From Nitrospirota bacterium (GTDB lineage: Bacteria > Nitrospirota > Thermodesulfovibrionia > Thermodesulfovibrionales > JdFR-88), in contig JAKAMR010000006.1 in NCBI GenBank assembly GCA_021812785.1, positions 1 through 46,547 on the forward strand: a stretch of 46,547 nt of DNA. Direction: 5' to 3'. Numbering within the stretch: the stretch's first letter is position 1; each line of letters begins with the position of its first letter. The notes under the pieces were generated by a model. The model made no database searches and had not been told where the DNA came from. It saw only the letters and a program-made list of their open reading frames with translations. Shown here in pieces: positions 7,604-16,689 of this stretch. The position numbers and the translations under genes are program-made.

Positions 7604-9226
7604 ATGCGTTTCAGGGTCTTTCTTGTTCTTTGCCTTATGGCTAGCCTGATCGGCTCGGTGCCGGCCTTTGCATCTGGCAGTGACCGGCAAATTCCGGAAC
7701 AGGTAACCATCAAGTGCTGGGCCTGCCGGGAAATAGCGGAACTGGGGGAAAAATACAAGGCGGAAAGGAAACTTCCTGACGCGGTTGTAGTGGATGGGAA
7801 GCCCATATCCAGGAGCGAACTGGCCCGGTACCTCCTCTCAATACTGGACAAGGTAGTGGCAAAGTGTGATTGTGATAAAGACGGGGCCGGGGCGATTCCC
7901 CGGGAGGACCGGGACCGTCTTTCGGCCCTCCACGAGGCGTTGAAGGCGGATTTGGTCAAATATGAAGGGTACATTACGATCAGGAAAACGATCGAAAATA
8001 TCCTGGCCGGGCCCGAACTGCCCCCTTTTGAGTACAGGGTAGGCGTTAACGGGTTTATCAGGGGAGACGGGGTGGGCAACTTCAGGCTCCCGAATCTAAG
8101 CTACGCCCCGGACCACAGTGAAGGACGGTTCCTATACCGGATACAGCCTTACGCTTACTGGCATCCGAACGGCTACCTGGACATCCACCTGGAGGGACAG
8201 GGTTACGGCTTTTACGGCGGCAGCCAGCACAAGGGCGAGTATTCCATATACCAGGGGTTTGTGGAAGCGAAGCTGCCCGGACAGGATGTGCTGGCGCTGA
8301 AGGCGGGCCGGCAGGAATTCGTATATGGCAGCGCTTTCATTCTTGGGGCGGACTCATTTTTTGACGGCCTGTCGTTCGATGCGGTGAGACTAAGAGTGCG
8401 GCCGGCTGGGCCGCTGACGGTTGATCTGCTGGGCGGCAGGTATGCCGCTCCATTTTCAGGCGGTGTTGAAGGGTATCTGGAAGGCGGGTATGCTGCTTAT
8501 ATCTTTTCCGAGGGCAACACTGCCAGCGCCTATGTGTTACGTGACAACGGGTCGTCCGGCCATCATGCGGGGGAGCACCTCAGCATCTGGGGGCTCCGTG
8601 GCACTTGCACGCTCGGCCCGGTCTCCCTCGAAGTTGAGCCCGTCTACGAGTCGGGACTGACCTTCAACCCGGCTGACGGAAGCAATGACGTCATAGACGC
8701 ATATGGAGGACACGTTGACCTGACAGCACCGGCTGTGCTGGGAGGTTACAACAACAGGTTTTTCCTGAGCTATGCTATTGGTTCGGGCAGCAAAGAAGCG
8801 GCAAACGGCGTGAATTTCAGCAGGGAATTCCGAAACCCCGACAATGATTCCCCGCTGATGGGCGACATGCACGTCATAGGCGATCTCTCGGGCGTTAATG
8901 TCGCCGGCCACCATGCCAGCGGTCTGCAGATTTACGCCCTGGGTTGGGCGATAGATATCACAAGAGAGCTGAATTTCTCCGCAACCGGCCACTACGTTGT
9001 CGCCGGCGACGTGGAAGGCGGCTTCAGCCGCAACGTGGGCATCGAGACCGATTACAGCCTCACTTACGCAATAAATGAAAATTTCTCTGCCATCCTGGCT
9101 TACGACCATTTCTTCACCGGCCAATTTTTCCGCGATGCCTCCGGGAAGAGCGGCGGCATAGATTACGGATACGCCATGCTCCAGTTCAATTTTGCAAAGG
9201 CAAAGCTGAAGACTTCTGAAATATGA
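7604..9226 (+). CDS. Outer-membrane porin with N-terminal SLH-like domain (alginate-export-like barrel)
   Basis: A 540-residue exported protein with a strong Shine-Dalgarno (AAGGAGGATA) before the ATG. A signal peptide (about 1-24) leads into a region with ISRSELARYLLSILDKV and IPREDRDRLSALHEALKADL. That region resembles the SLH-like periplasmic anchor of many porins but is unusual in holding CWAC and CDC cysteines. From about residue 140 the sequence alternates as beta-strands rich in Gly, Tyr and Phe, consistent with an alginate-export-type barrel. It sits between nikR and a complete nickel/cobalt ECF transporter and shares nikR's operator pattern. A role as a metal entry pore is plausible but unproven. 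Confidence 0.75.
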   Translation: MRFRVFLVLCLMASLIGSVPAFASGSDRQIPEQVTIKCWACREIAELGEKYKAERKLPDAVVVDGKPISRSELARYLLSILDKVVAKCDCDKDGAGAIPREDRDRLSALHEALKADLVKYEGYITIRKTIENILAGPELPPFEYRVGVNGFIRGDGVGNFRLPNLSYAPDHSEGRFLYRIQPYAYWHPNGYLDIHLEGQGYGFYGGSQHKGEYSIYQGFVEAKLPGQDVLALKAGRQEFVYGSAFILGADSFFDGLSFDAVRLRVRPAGPLTVDLLGGRYAAPFSGGVEGYLEGGYAAYIFSEGNTASAYVLRDNGSSGHHAGEHLSIWGLRGTCTLGPVSLEVEPVYESGLTFNPADGSNDVIDAYGGHVDLTAPAVLGGYNNRFFLSYAIGSGSKEAANGVNFSREFRNPDNDSPLMGDMHVIGDLSGVNVAGHHASGLQIYALGWAIDITRELNFSATGHYVVAGDVEGGFSRNVGIETDYSLTYAINENFSAILAYDHFFTGQFFRDASGKSGGIDYGYAMLQFNFAKAKLKTSEI

Positions 9227-9352
9227 CAAGAGGAATCGAGACGTGACCACAATAATCAATTTAATAAAGATTTTGGAATTAAGGGTGGATGGTCAAGCCT
9301 TTGGCGGATCATATCATTTTTTACAAACATTTCATTGGAGGTTTTAAATTAA

Positions 9353-10039
9353 ATGCATATCCCGGATGGATACCTGGGTCCTCAAACGTACGTGCCCCTC
9401 TACGGGGTGTCCCTCGCATTCTGGTCCGTCGCCCTTAAGAAGATGAAAAAAGAGCTTTCGGCCAAGCATATTCCCTATCTGGCCATGGCGTCGGCCTTTT
9501 CTTTCCTCATCATGATGTTCAATGTCCCTATTCCAAGCGGCACCACGGGCCATGCGGTCGGCGGAGGAATAATCGCCATTCTCCTGGGGCCTTGGACGGC
9601 GGTGATAGCTGTGTCTGTCTGTTTGATAATTCAGGCGCTCGTCTTTGGCGACGGCGGAATAACCGCCCTGGGCGCCAACAGCTTCAATATGGCGATTGTG
9701 CTGCCCTTTGTATCCTATTGGGTTTTTAATCTCATAAGGGGGCGTTCCGTCTCCGGCGCGAGGCTGTATATCGCCGCCTTTCTTTCGGGATATGTCGGGC
9801 TTTCCGTGGCCGCTGCAGCTGCCGGGATTGAGTTTGGAATCCAGCCTCTGATCGCCAGCGGGCCGGGTGGAAGACCCCTTTATTCGCCTTATCCCCTGTC
9901 GGTGGCCGTTCCCGCCATGGTATTGGGACATATGCTTGCATTCAGCATTGTGGAGGGCGCGGTCACCGTTTTGCTGCTCAGGTATTTTCTCAAACACGAG
10001 CCTGACATGGTTTATGCCTTGTCAGTGAAGGAGGCTTGA
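9353..10039 (+). CDS. cbiM: ECF transporter substrate-binding component CbiM/NikM
   Basis: A 228-residue membrane protein beginning MHIPDGYL, the conserved start of CbiM/NikM S components, in which the N-terminal amine and His2 bind the metal. A second conserved histidine is in PSGTTGHAVGGG (H67). Multiple hydrophobic segments fill the rest. TTGGAGG lies about 12 bases upstream. The family takes up Co2+ or Ni2+; the adjacent nikR favours nickel, so nikM would be an equally fair name. It opens a four-gene set with the CbiN-like, CbiQ and CbiO genes and is probably co-transcribed with the porin, 126 bases upstream. Confidence 0.92.
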   Translation: MHIPDGYLGPQTYVPLYGVSLAFWSVALKKMKKELSAKHIPYLAMASAFSFLIMMFNVPIPSGTTGHAVGGGIIAILLGPWTAVIAVSVCLIIQALVFGDGGITALGANSFNMAIVLPFVSYWVFNLIRGRSVSGARLYIAAFLSGYVGLSVAAAAAGIEFGIQPLIASGPGGRPLYSPYPLSVAVPAMVLGHMLAFSIVEGAVTVLLLRYFLKHEPDMVYALSVKEA

Positions 10040-10040
10040 A

Positions 10041-10376
10041 ATGACGAAATCCCAGAAGAGGCTCTGGATTGGCCTTGTTATTCTTGCGCTTCTTACACCC
10101 CTTGGGATCGTCATCCCGGATAAATTCAAAGCAGGGGGGGCATGGGGAGAGTGGGGGCCGGCAGAACTTGGGAAACTTGTAGGGTATGTGCCGGAGGGGT
10201 TCAAGAGATTGGCCGGTCTGTGGAAGGCCCCGGCACAAGACTATAATTTTGGCGGCGAAGGGGCTTCCATGGCCGTCCAAGTGATATCATATATCGCCTC
10301 TGGAATCATCGGTCTGCTGGCGGCTGGCCTATTGATATATTTAATCGCAAGGTTAATTGTCCGGCATGGAAAATAA
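10041..10376 (+). CDS. cbiN: PDGLE-domain / CbiN-like transporter accessory protein
   Basis: A 111-residue protein with two membrane segments, one near the N-terminus (LWIGLVILALLTPLGIVI) and one near the C-terminus (IASGIIGLLAAGLLIYLIARLIV), separated by a periplasmic loop. That topology matches CbiN and the PDGLE proteins that help the M subunit load metal. The start at 10041 is one base after the cbiM stop. Nickel systems often carry such an N component. The symbol follows position and topology; sequence similarity to classical CbiN was not tested. Confidence 0.75.
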   Translation: MTKSQKRLWIGLVILALLTPLGIVIPDKFKAGGAWGEWGPAELGKLVGYVPEGFKRLAGLWKAPAQDYNFGGEGASMAVQVISYIASGIIGLLAAGLLIYLIARLIVRHGK

Positions 10377-11283
10377 GATACCCGCATTTCTGCTCGAAAG
10401 GCCGTCATCGGTCACGATCAAGGGAACGATTAAAATGCCCTTTATCGAGAAGGGCATCCATCATGTGGCGAGTGTAATCAAAACGGGTTACATCCAGTGG
10501 GAAACCGCTTCAAAGGACAACTTTTTTCAGAAAATTGACCCCAGGATAAAAGTCCTTTTCCTCCTTTTTTTTGTTTTAATTGTCAGCTTGAAAAAAGACA
10601 TTATGCCGGAAGTTATGATAGGGGCCTTCGTTTTTATTCTGACGCTGGTGGCCCGCCTGAATATCCTCAGTCTCTACAAGCGGGTCCTCTTTTTTGGTTT
10701 TATCTTCGGTTTTCTCATCGCCCTTCCATCAGCTTTCAACACCATAACAAAGGGAGAAATCATTTTCCCGATACTTCACCTTTCAAAAACATATAGCTTC
10801 TGGATCTACCGGATTCCAAAAGAGATCGGCCTCACCGGGGAAGGGGTTTATGGCGTCGTGATGCTTACCTCAAGGGTCATGAACTCATTGGCCATATCTC
10901 TTTTCGTTTTGTATACCACCCCTTTCCCCGATATCATAAAAGCGCTGAAAGTGCTGAGGGTCCCCGACGGCTTTCTCATGATCATAACCCTTACCTACAA
11001 GTACATCTTTATATTTGCAAAGACGGTCGAAGATATGCACCTTGCAATAAAAGGCAGGCTGGCTGGGCAAGTGAGCAATTCCAATGCAAGAAGGTGGATT
11101 GCCGGGAGGATAGCGTTTATATTCATGAAGACCAGGCTGCGGTGCGAAGAGATTTTCAAGGCAATGCTTGGCAGGGGCTTTTCAGGCAGCATAAGAATTT
11201 ACGGGGGAAAGAAACTTAATGCAAGGGATTGGATTACGGGTGCCATTCTTTTGCTGAGCGGTTTTATATTTTTATTGATCTGA
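10366..11283 (+). CDS. cbiQ: Cobalt/nickel ECF transporter T component CbiQ
   Basis: About 305 residues, with several membrane segments from residue 60 on and the coupling motif FKAMLGRGF near the C-terminus. The ATG at 10366 overlaps the end of the preceding gene by 11 bases; an in-frame TTG at 10357 would add three residues. The roughly 50-residue stretch before the first membrane helix (with WETASKDNFFQKIDPRIK) is longer than usual for CbiQ. It links CbiM/CbiN to CbiO in the inner membrane. Confidence 0.9.
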   Translation: MENKIPAFLLERPSSVTIKGTIKMPFIEKGIHHVASVIKTGYIQWETASKDNFFQKIDPRIKVLFLLFFVLIVSLKKDIMPEVMIGAFVFILTLVARLNILSLYKRVLFFGFIFGFLIALPSAFNTITKGEIIFPILHLSKTYSFWIYRIPKEIGLTGEGVYGVVMLTSRVMNSLAISLFVLYTTPFPDIIKALKVLRVPDGFLMIITLTYKYIFIFAKTVEDMHLAIKGRLAGQVSNSNARRWIAGRIAFIFMKTRLRCEEIFKAMLGRGFSGSIRIYGGKKLNARDWITGAILLLSGFIFLLI

Positions 11284-11294
11284 GGAGATTTTTT

Positions 11295-12116
11295 GTGGAT
11301 AACATGATAAGTCTTGAAGGGATAAATTACAGCTATTACGGCAGGATTCCAGCTCTCTGCGACATAAGTCTCGACATCAGAGAAGGAGAGAGATTTGCCA
11401 TTATTGGCGCAAACGGGAGCGGCAAATCCACGCTCTTGCAAATCATGAGCGGCCTGATACAGCAATCGCAAGGGAAATATTTTTTCAGGGGCAAGGAGGT
11501 ATCGAAACAGACCTTAAGGGATAAGGGTTTTTTGCGTTTCTTCAGGGAGCGGGCCGGCTATGTGTTTCAGGATTCCGATATCCAGTTGTTCTGCCCGACT
11601 GTTCTGGATGAGCTTCTTTACGGCCCCCTCCAGTTGGAGATCAAAGAGAGCGAGGCCCTGGACAGGGCCTTTGAGGTAATGCGTATACTGAACATAGAGA
11701 ATCTGAAGGATAGACCCTCCTATATGTTATCCGGGGGCGAGAAAAAAAGGGTCGCTATCGGCTCGGTCCTGACCATGAATCCGGAGGTGTTGCTCCTCGA
11801 CGAGCCTACAAACGGCCTCGACCCAAGGACCCAGTGCTTCCTTGTCGAGTTGATGCTTGCTTTAAGCGAGGCAGGCAAGACAATCGTAATAGCGACGCAT
11901 GATTTGTCCCTGGTAGATGAACTTGGTGCAAGGGTCGCTGTGCTTTCAGAGGATCATCGCGTTGTAACAACTGGCAGCGCTAATGACATCCTGCAAGACG
12001 AGCGCCTCCTCCTGGATGTGAATCTGATCCATGAGCATATCCATTTTCACGGCAAATCATCCCATAGCCACTTGCATTCTCATTATCTATTCCACCGGCA
12101 CAAAAATGGGGAGTGA
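11295..12116 (+). CDS. cbiO: Cobalt/nickel ECF transporter ATPase CbiO with His-rich tail
   Basis: A 273-residue ABC ATPase beginning at GTG, 7 bases after GAGGAG; the ATG at 11304 sits too far from that site. Walker A is GANGSGKST (about 38-46), the Q-loop is FQDSDIQLF, the signature is MLSGGEKKR, Walker B is VLLLDEP and the switch histidine is in ATHD. The last about 30 residues are strikingly histidine-rich (HEHIHFHG, HSHLHSHY, HRH). That fits metal binding in the cytoplasm, as in nickel-handling proteins. It is the second CbiO of the window and is not identical to the first. A further frame extension upstream of 11295 lies within cbiQ and is rejected. Confidence 0.92.
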   Translation: MDNMISLEGINYSYYGRIPALCDISLDIREGERFAIIGANGSGKSTLLQIMSGLIQQSQGKYFFRGKEVSKQTLRDKGFLRFFRERAGYVFQDSDIQLFCPTVLDELLYGPLQLEIKESEALDRAFEVMRILNIENLKDRPSYMLSGGEKKRVAIGSVLTMNPEVLLLDEPTNGLDPRTQCFLVELMLALSEAGKTIVIATHDLSLVDELGARVAVLSEDHRVVTTGSANDILQDERLLLDVNLIHEHIHFHGKSSHSHLHSHYLFHRHKNGE

Positions 12117-12356
12117 GCAAACGGTAATGCTTTAATCAGTAATTTTCACAAGTACCGGGCCTATACCAGCGCGCGATATCGGCCGAAACTTGCACCGAAT
12201 TTAATCGATTGAAAAGTGTCAGTTTTCTGGATGGACTGTTGCTTGTCCCAAATTCGTGGAAGATACCATGTTTCTACCCGGAGCCCTCGCGTATAAGGAT
12301 ACCGAGCGATGCGGATCAAGTTAACGCAGTGAAAGCAAATTCTCTGGGTCGGCACT

Positions 12357-14531
12357 TTACGAACCAATCAATCTTTCCCGCAACAAAGTATACCTTTTTT
12401 GGGGTTTGTTGTTCCTGATCGCGATTGCGACGGCCTTTTTTGCTCCGACCAGCACCACCAGCCGCTTGCCCCGCGTGATGCCCGTATAGAGCAGGTTCCG
12501 CTGTAGCAGGATATAATGCTGCGTGAGGACGGGCATGACCACGACCGGGTATTCGCTCCCCTGCGATTTGTGGACCGATACGGCGTAGGCAAGGACAATC
12601 TCGTCAAGCTCCGGGTACTCGTAGCGGACAACCTTTCCGTCATAATCGACCATGACCTCCTGCTCCTCCCTGTCTATTTTTACAATCCTGCCGATGTCGC
12701 CGTTAAAGACTTCCTTATCGTAGTTGTTCCTGATCTGCATGACCTTGTCCCCGGCCTTTAGGCTCATGCCGCCCCTCACGAGATCGTCGGTTGAGGGGTT
12801 CAGGTGCTTCTGCAACTCGGTGTTCAGGTTGGACGCGCCGATAACCCCCCGGTGCATGGGGGTAAGGACCTGGATATCGTCCACGGGTTTATAGCCGAAT
12901 TTCCTGGGGATCTTCTCCTTGCAAAGCTCTACGATCTTCTGCAAAGCCAGCTCGGGCTCCTCCACCTGGAAAAAATAGAAGTCCTGGATGGATGCGCCGG
13001 CTTTGTCCGTTACAGGCATATGGCCGTTATTGACCCTATGGGCGTTGACAACGATCAGGCTCTCTTTGGCCTGCCTGAAAATCTCGGTCAGCCTCACCGT
13101 GGGGATGCGTTCTGAATCAATGATGTCCTTTAGGACGTTGCCGGCGCCGACGGAGGGCAACTGGTCCACGTCGCCCATGAGCACTAGCGTGGCTTCCCGG
13201 GGGACCGCCTTCAGGAACTGGTACATGAGGACGGTGTCCATCATTGAGGTCTCGTCGATGACGATGAGGTCTGCTCCGAGCGGGTTATTTTCATCCTTCT
13301 TGAACCTTCCCTCCTTCGGGCTGAACTCAAGCAGACGGTGGACCGTCCCGGCCTCATGCCCCGCGGCCTCGGACATCCTTTTTGCCGCCCTGCCGGTGGG
13401 CGCGGCAAGGAGCACCTTCTGGCCAAGTCTCCTGTATATCCGTATGATCGAATTGATGATCGTGGTTTTTCCGGTTCCTGGGCCGCCCGTGACCACCATG
13501 ACTTTCTTGTCGATTGCCTCCCTGACCGCCTGTTTCTGGTTTTCCGCGAGGTCAATTTTCAGTTCCTTCTGGACCCATTCGAGTGCCTTGTCCCTGTCGA
13601 AGGCCCGGAGCTTCTTTGGAAACTGCATGAGGCCCTTCAGCCTGGCGGCCACGCCAACTTCGCAGACGTGGAATTTTGCGAGATAGACGGCCTTGTTGTT
13701 CTCCTTGAACTCCCCGGCGTTAAGGTCTTCGATGATTATCTTGCGGTCCTCGGCGATCTTGCCGAAGGACTTGACTATTACATCCCGTTCGAGGCACAGG
13801 ACCTTCCTGCATTCCTCAATCAGGGGCTCATTTGGATAATAGACGTGGCCCTCGTCGGAGAGCTGATGGAGGACATAGAGAATGCCCGCCTCGGCCCTGA
13901 TCTGGGAGTCTTTGGCTATGCCCAGCTTTTCGGCTATCTTGTCGGCCGTAATGAAACCGATGCCGAAAATGTCTGTGGCGAGCCTGTAAGGGTTTTCCTG
14001 GACGACCTTTATGGATTCTTTCGCATACTGCTTGTAAATCTTGGCTGCGTAGGCGGGGCTCACGCCATTGCCTTGAAGGAAGACCATGACGTCCCGTATC
14101 TCCTTCTGGTCGTCCCACGCCTTTTTGATCATTCCGATTCTCTTCTCGCCGATGCCGTCGACTTCGCTTAGTCTGGCAGAATCGGCCTCAATGACGTTCA
14201 GGGTCTCCAGGCCGAATTTGGCGGCAAGCCTCCTGGCCATGACGGGCCCGATACCCTTGATCAGCCCGGAGCCAAGATATTTCTCAATGCCCTTGACCGT
14301 GGCCGGGACCACGGATTCATAGGAGATGACCTCGAACTGCTCGCCGAACTTGAGGTGGTTCCGCCACTGCCCCTTGAGCTTCAAGACCTCACCTGCGCTT
14401 ACCGAAAGGAGGTTGCCGACCACGGTGATCAGGTCATGCCTGCCGCCGGCCTTCATTTTTGCGATGGTGTAGCCGTTTTCTTCGTTGTAGAAGGTGATTC
14501 TTTCGATCTGCCCTTTGATCTCGGTGAACAT
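12357..14531 (-). CDS. recD2: RecD2-type ATP-dependent DNA helicase
   Basis: A 724-residue superfamily 1B 5'-3' helicase. The N-terminal OB-like region and two helix-hairpin-helix segments (KGIGPVMARRLAAKFG and DGIGEKRIGMIKKAW) are followed by a Walker A GGPGTGKTT near residue 350. Walker B (DLIVIDETSMMD) comes next, and a C-terminal AYAVSVHKSQGSEYPVVV motif ends the helicase. The length and N-terminal helix-hairpin-helix extension are typical of stand-alone RecD2, not the RecBCD subunit; no recB or recC is present. The long open frames on the opposite strand are shadows. It runs opposite to the HU gene, sharing a short upstream region. Confidence 0.92.
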   Translation of the reverse strand: MFTEIKGQIERITFYNEENGYTIAKMKAGGRHDLITVVGNLLSVSAGEVLKLKGQWRNHLKFGEQFEVISYESVVPATVKGIEKYLGSGLIKGIGPVMARRLAAKFGLETLNVIEADSARLSEVDGIGEKRIGMIKKAWDDQKEIRDVMVFLQGNGVSPAYAAKIYKQYAKESIKVVQENPYRLATDIFGIGFITADKIAEKLGIAKDSQIRAEAGILYVLHQLSDEGHVYYPNEPLIEECRKVLCLERDVIVKSFGKIAEDRKIIIEDLNAGEFKENNKAVYLAKFHVCEVGVAARLKGLMQFPKKLRAFDRDKALEWVQKELKIDLAENQKQAVREAIDKKVMVVTGGPGTGKTTIINSIIRIYRRLGQKVLLAAPTGRAAKRMSEAAGHEAGTVHRLLEFSPKEGRFKKDENNPLGADLIVIDETSMMDTVLMYQFLKAVPREATLVLMGDVDQLPSVGAGNVLKDIIDSERIPTVRLTEIFRQAKESLIVVNAHRVNNGHMPVTDKAGASIQDFYFFQVEEPELALQKIVELCKEKIPRKFGYKPVDDIQVLTPMHRGVIGASNLNTELQKHLNPSTDDLVRGGMSLKAGDKVMQIRNNYDKEVFNGDIGRIVKIDREEQEVMVDYDGKVVRYEYPELDEIVLAYAVSVHKSQGSEYPVVVMPVLTQHYILLQRNLLYTGITRGKRLVVLVGAKKAVAIAIRNNKPQKRYTLLRERLIGS

Positions 14532-14600
14532 TTTATTTTCCCGCCCCCTTATTTTATACTATCGGGGCCGCACCACTAATGACCATATGAGGAGGGCATT

Positions 14601-14882
14601 ATGGCAATGACGAAGACTCAGATTGCAGAGTATTTGGCAAAGAAGGCGGAGATCAAGAAGTCCCAGGCGGTGACGGTCCTTAACGAGATCGCGGCGCTTG
14701 CGTACAAAGAGGCAAAGAACACCTTTACGCTGCCCGGTATCGGTAAGATCGCGCTCGTAAAGCGCAAGGCCCGCACGGGAAGAAACCCCCGGACCGGAGA
14801 GGCGATAAAGATACCGGCTAGGAAGGCCGTAAAATTCCGCGTGGCGAAAGCTGCGAAGGACGCCATCCTCGGAAAGAAATAA
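14601..14882 (+). CDS. HU-family DNA-binding protein
   Basis: A 93-residue small basic protein starting MAMTKTQIAEYLAKKAEIKKSQA, with GGAGG 8 bases upstream. It has the two N-terminal helices, then the HU/IHF core GIGKIALVKRKARTGRNPRTGEAIKIPA that forms the DNA-binding arms, and a C-terminal helix. HU proteins bend and compact DNA. A TATACT at 14555-14560 is a plausible -10 box. It is monocistronic, ending at a hairpin terminator shared with the convergent helicase gene. Confidence 0.93.
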   Translation: MAMTKTQIAEYLAKKAEIKKSQAVTVLNEIAALAYKEAKNTFTLPGIGKIALVKRKARTGRNPRTGEAIKIPARKAVKFRVAKAAKDAILGKK

Positions 14883-14909
14883 ATAGCCTATCGAAACATA
14901 GAGCGACAA

Positions 14910-14938
14910 GAGAAAACCCAAGTTTGTTGGTTTTTCTC
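14910..14938. terminator. Bidirectional hairpin terminator between HU and helicase genes
   Basis: GAGAAAACCC (from 14910) pairs with GGTTTTTCTC (ending 14938) with one mismatch around a short loop. The T-rich right arm followed by GTTTATT serves the plus strand, and the A-rich left arm serves the minus strand. It lies between convergent genes, where such a terminator is expected. Confidence 0.6.
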
Positions 14939-15031
14939 GTTTATTACATAATGCCGTTTGTTGCCTTGAGGCCTGTTAGTTTGTTTGTCCGCAAGTTTAT
15001 CGTTTGTTAGCTTCGAGATACGACGCGCCGA

Positions 15032-16615
15032 CTACGACAGCAGAGAAATGACTTCTTCACGGAAATGTTTGTCGTCTTCGCCGCAGAAGCTCACGACAAG
15101 CCCGATATTGGCGTGATTGTAGATGTCGATCCAGTCTTCTTTTTGGCGTATCGAAAGCCAGGGATTGAGGATATAATGGCCCCTGTTTTTCCTTATGAAA
15201 AGTTTTTTGCCGTAGGGGTTGGCGCTGTCCAGTTCATTTTTTGAAAGGAGCGCCGAAATATAAGTGCGCTTCTTACGGTAATCGGGGATGATGCTGCCAG
15301 GCAACGACTCCACAATGTCCGATATGGCAACGGCGGGAAGCGGTACGATATCGGCGCATCCGTCGAAGACATCGGTATATCCGCTGCTGATGAGGGATCG
15401 GAGGACGGCGAAGAAGATGTGAAACAGAAAGAATTCCCCCTGCCTGCGGTCGATTTTGACCAGCCTGCCGTCCACCTTCAGGCCCACCATCGATGGCGCC
15501 AGAAGCTCATGCACCGCCAGGAAGCCGGCTTGGGCGAATTTCTTGTCCTCGATGATGCGCTGCAGGGCCCACTGCCAGGCGGTAAGGCCGTAATTATCGG
15601 TAAGTTCCATATCCGCGCCTGCCCCGAGCAGTTCCCGGACAAGCGCCGCATTGCCCGCCCGCGCTGCCATCATGAGCGGCGTCTTGTTGAAGACATTCCG
15701 ATGGTCCACACCGTAAAGCTCGCATTCCCTGATGACGTCCCTGAAGAAACTGCCGGAATACTGCTGCAGATATTGTCCGGAGAATTGCATCTTCTGTTGT
15801 TTATAGAGGGAATGGTTTAGCAGCAAGTGTCCGTCTTTTAAATAATAGATTCGTCCGGCCTTGTCGAAGCCCTGAGCGCTCAATGTCCGGATGAGCATGG
15901 GTTCGTCATGGAAGAGGCCGTATTCAAAGAGCGCCTTTCGGGGCTTTTGCGAGGTCTCCTTTTTGTTGGCTGCTTGGCCAAGAAGCTCGATGACCTTCTC
16001 CGGCGTGCAGACCTCCCAGGGGACCGGCTGGGTTTTAAGTATTTCTCGCCTGATCTGGTCCGCCTGCTCCTGCTTGCCCTGAAGCTCAAGCCTTCTAGCC
16101 TCGGCCTGCCAGTCCCCGATGCTGGACTGTTTCATCCCGATCGCCGCTATGTCCCTCAGGTCCTTTATGCCCAGCATTTTGATCAGGGGATGGCCCGTAT
16201 CGCTTTCGATCAGATAGAGCCGCCGGACCGCCCGGGTTATGGCGACATAAAGGGAGTTTACGAAGAATTTGTAGGCTTCAAGGGTCTTGTCCGTTTTGTC
16301 TCGGGCCCTCCGGTATTCAAGGTCGCCCTCAAGATCGTCGAGATCGACCCCTTTGATTATATCGCTGAAGTTGGCACGCTCATTGGAAATAAAATTCAGG
16401 AGGATCACGTTTTCATACTCAAGCCCCTTGGCCTCCTGGATGCTGAAAAGAAGAGGGGTATCGAAGAACCTGCGCGCGGCGGCTTTGTCCTTGTCGCGCA
16501 TCACCAGGACGGCAAAACTTGTGGACTTGCGGGTCTTCTGGTTGAGGTCCCTCTTGGCCCTGTCGGTGTCCCTCAGGAAGACAATCTCGCCGGCATCGGA
16601 GGAGACGCTCTTCAT
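15032..16615 (-). CDS. UvrD-like helicase with ankyrin repeats, C-terminal part after frameshift
   Basis: The first methionine is at 16615, but the frame is open back to about 16735. Read from there, it begins GRILQSNFRNS..LANALLRIKQ, the canonical middle of a UvrD-type helicase. It continues with SIQEAKGLEYENVILLNF and FVNSLYVAITRAVRRLYL (helicase motifs V and VI). A region with ankyrin-like repeats follows (NKTPLMMAARAGNAALVRELLGAGADMELTDNYGLTAW), then about 200 residues I do not recognise. The upstream piece (16690-17874) carries the N-terminal helicase half. Together they make one gene of about 947 residues interrupted by a -1 shift near 16729-16738. Confidence 0.8.
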   Translation of the reverse strand: MKSVSSDAGEIVFLRDTDRAKRDLNQKTRKSTSFAVLVMRDKDKAAARRFFDTPLLFSIQEAKGLEYENVILLNFISNERANFSDIIKGVDLDDLEGDLEYRRARDKTDKTLEAYKFFVNSLYVAITRAVRRLYLIESDTGHPLIKMLGIKDLRDIAAIGMKQSSIGDWQAEARRLELQGKQEQADQIRREILKTQPVPWEVCTPEKVIELLGQAANKKETSQKPRKALFEYGLFHDEPMLIRTLSAQGFDKAGRIYYLKDGHLLLNHSLYKQQKMQFSGQYLQQYSGSFFRDVIRECELYGVDHRNVFNKTPLMMAARAGNAALVRELLGAGADMELTDNYGLTAWQWALQRIIEDKKFAQAGFLAVHELLAPSMVGLKVDGRLVKIDRRQGEFFLFHIFFAVLRSLISSGYTDVFDGCADIVPLPAVAISDIVESLPGSIIPDYRKKRTYISALLSKNELDSANPYGKKLFIRKNRGHYILNPWLSIRQKEDWIDIYNHANIGLVVSFCGEDDKHFREEVISLLS

Positions 16616-16689
16616 GAGATAATTGCTCTCCTTGTCGATGGAGCCGAAGCGTTTTTGCTTGATCCTCAGAAGGGCGTTGGCGAGGCCGG

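Noticed and set aside
12117..12356. Gap between cbiO and recD2
   Set aside because: Checked for RNA genes, terminators and gene remnants; nothing supportable was seen.
12988..14171. Long plus-strand open frames opposite recD2
   Set aside because: Shadows of a strongly conserved helicase gene; no Shine-Dalgarno or family features.
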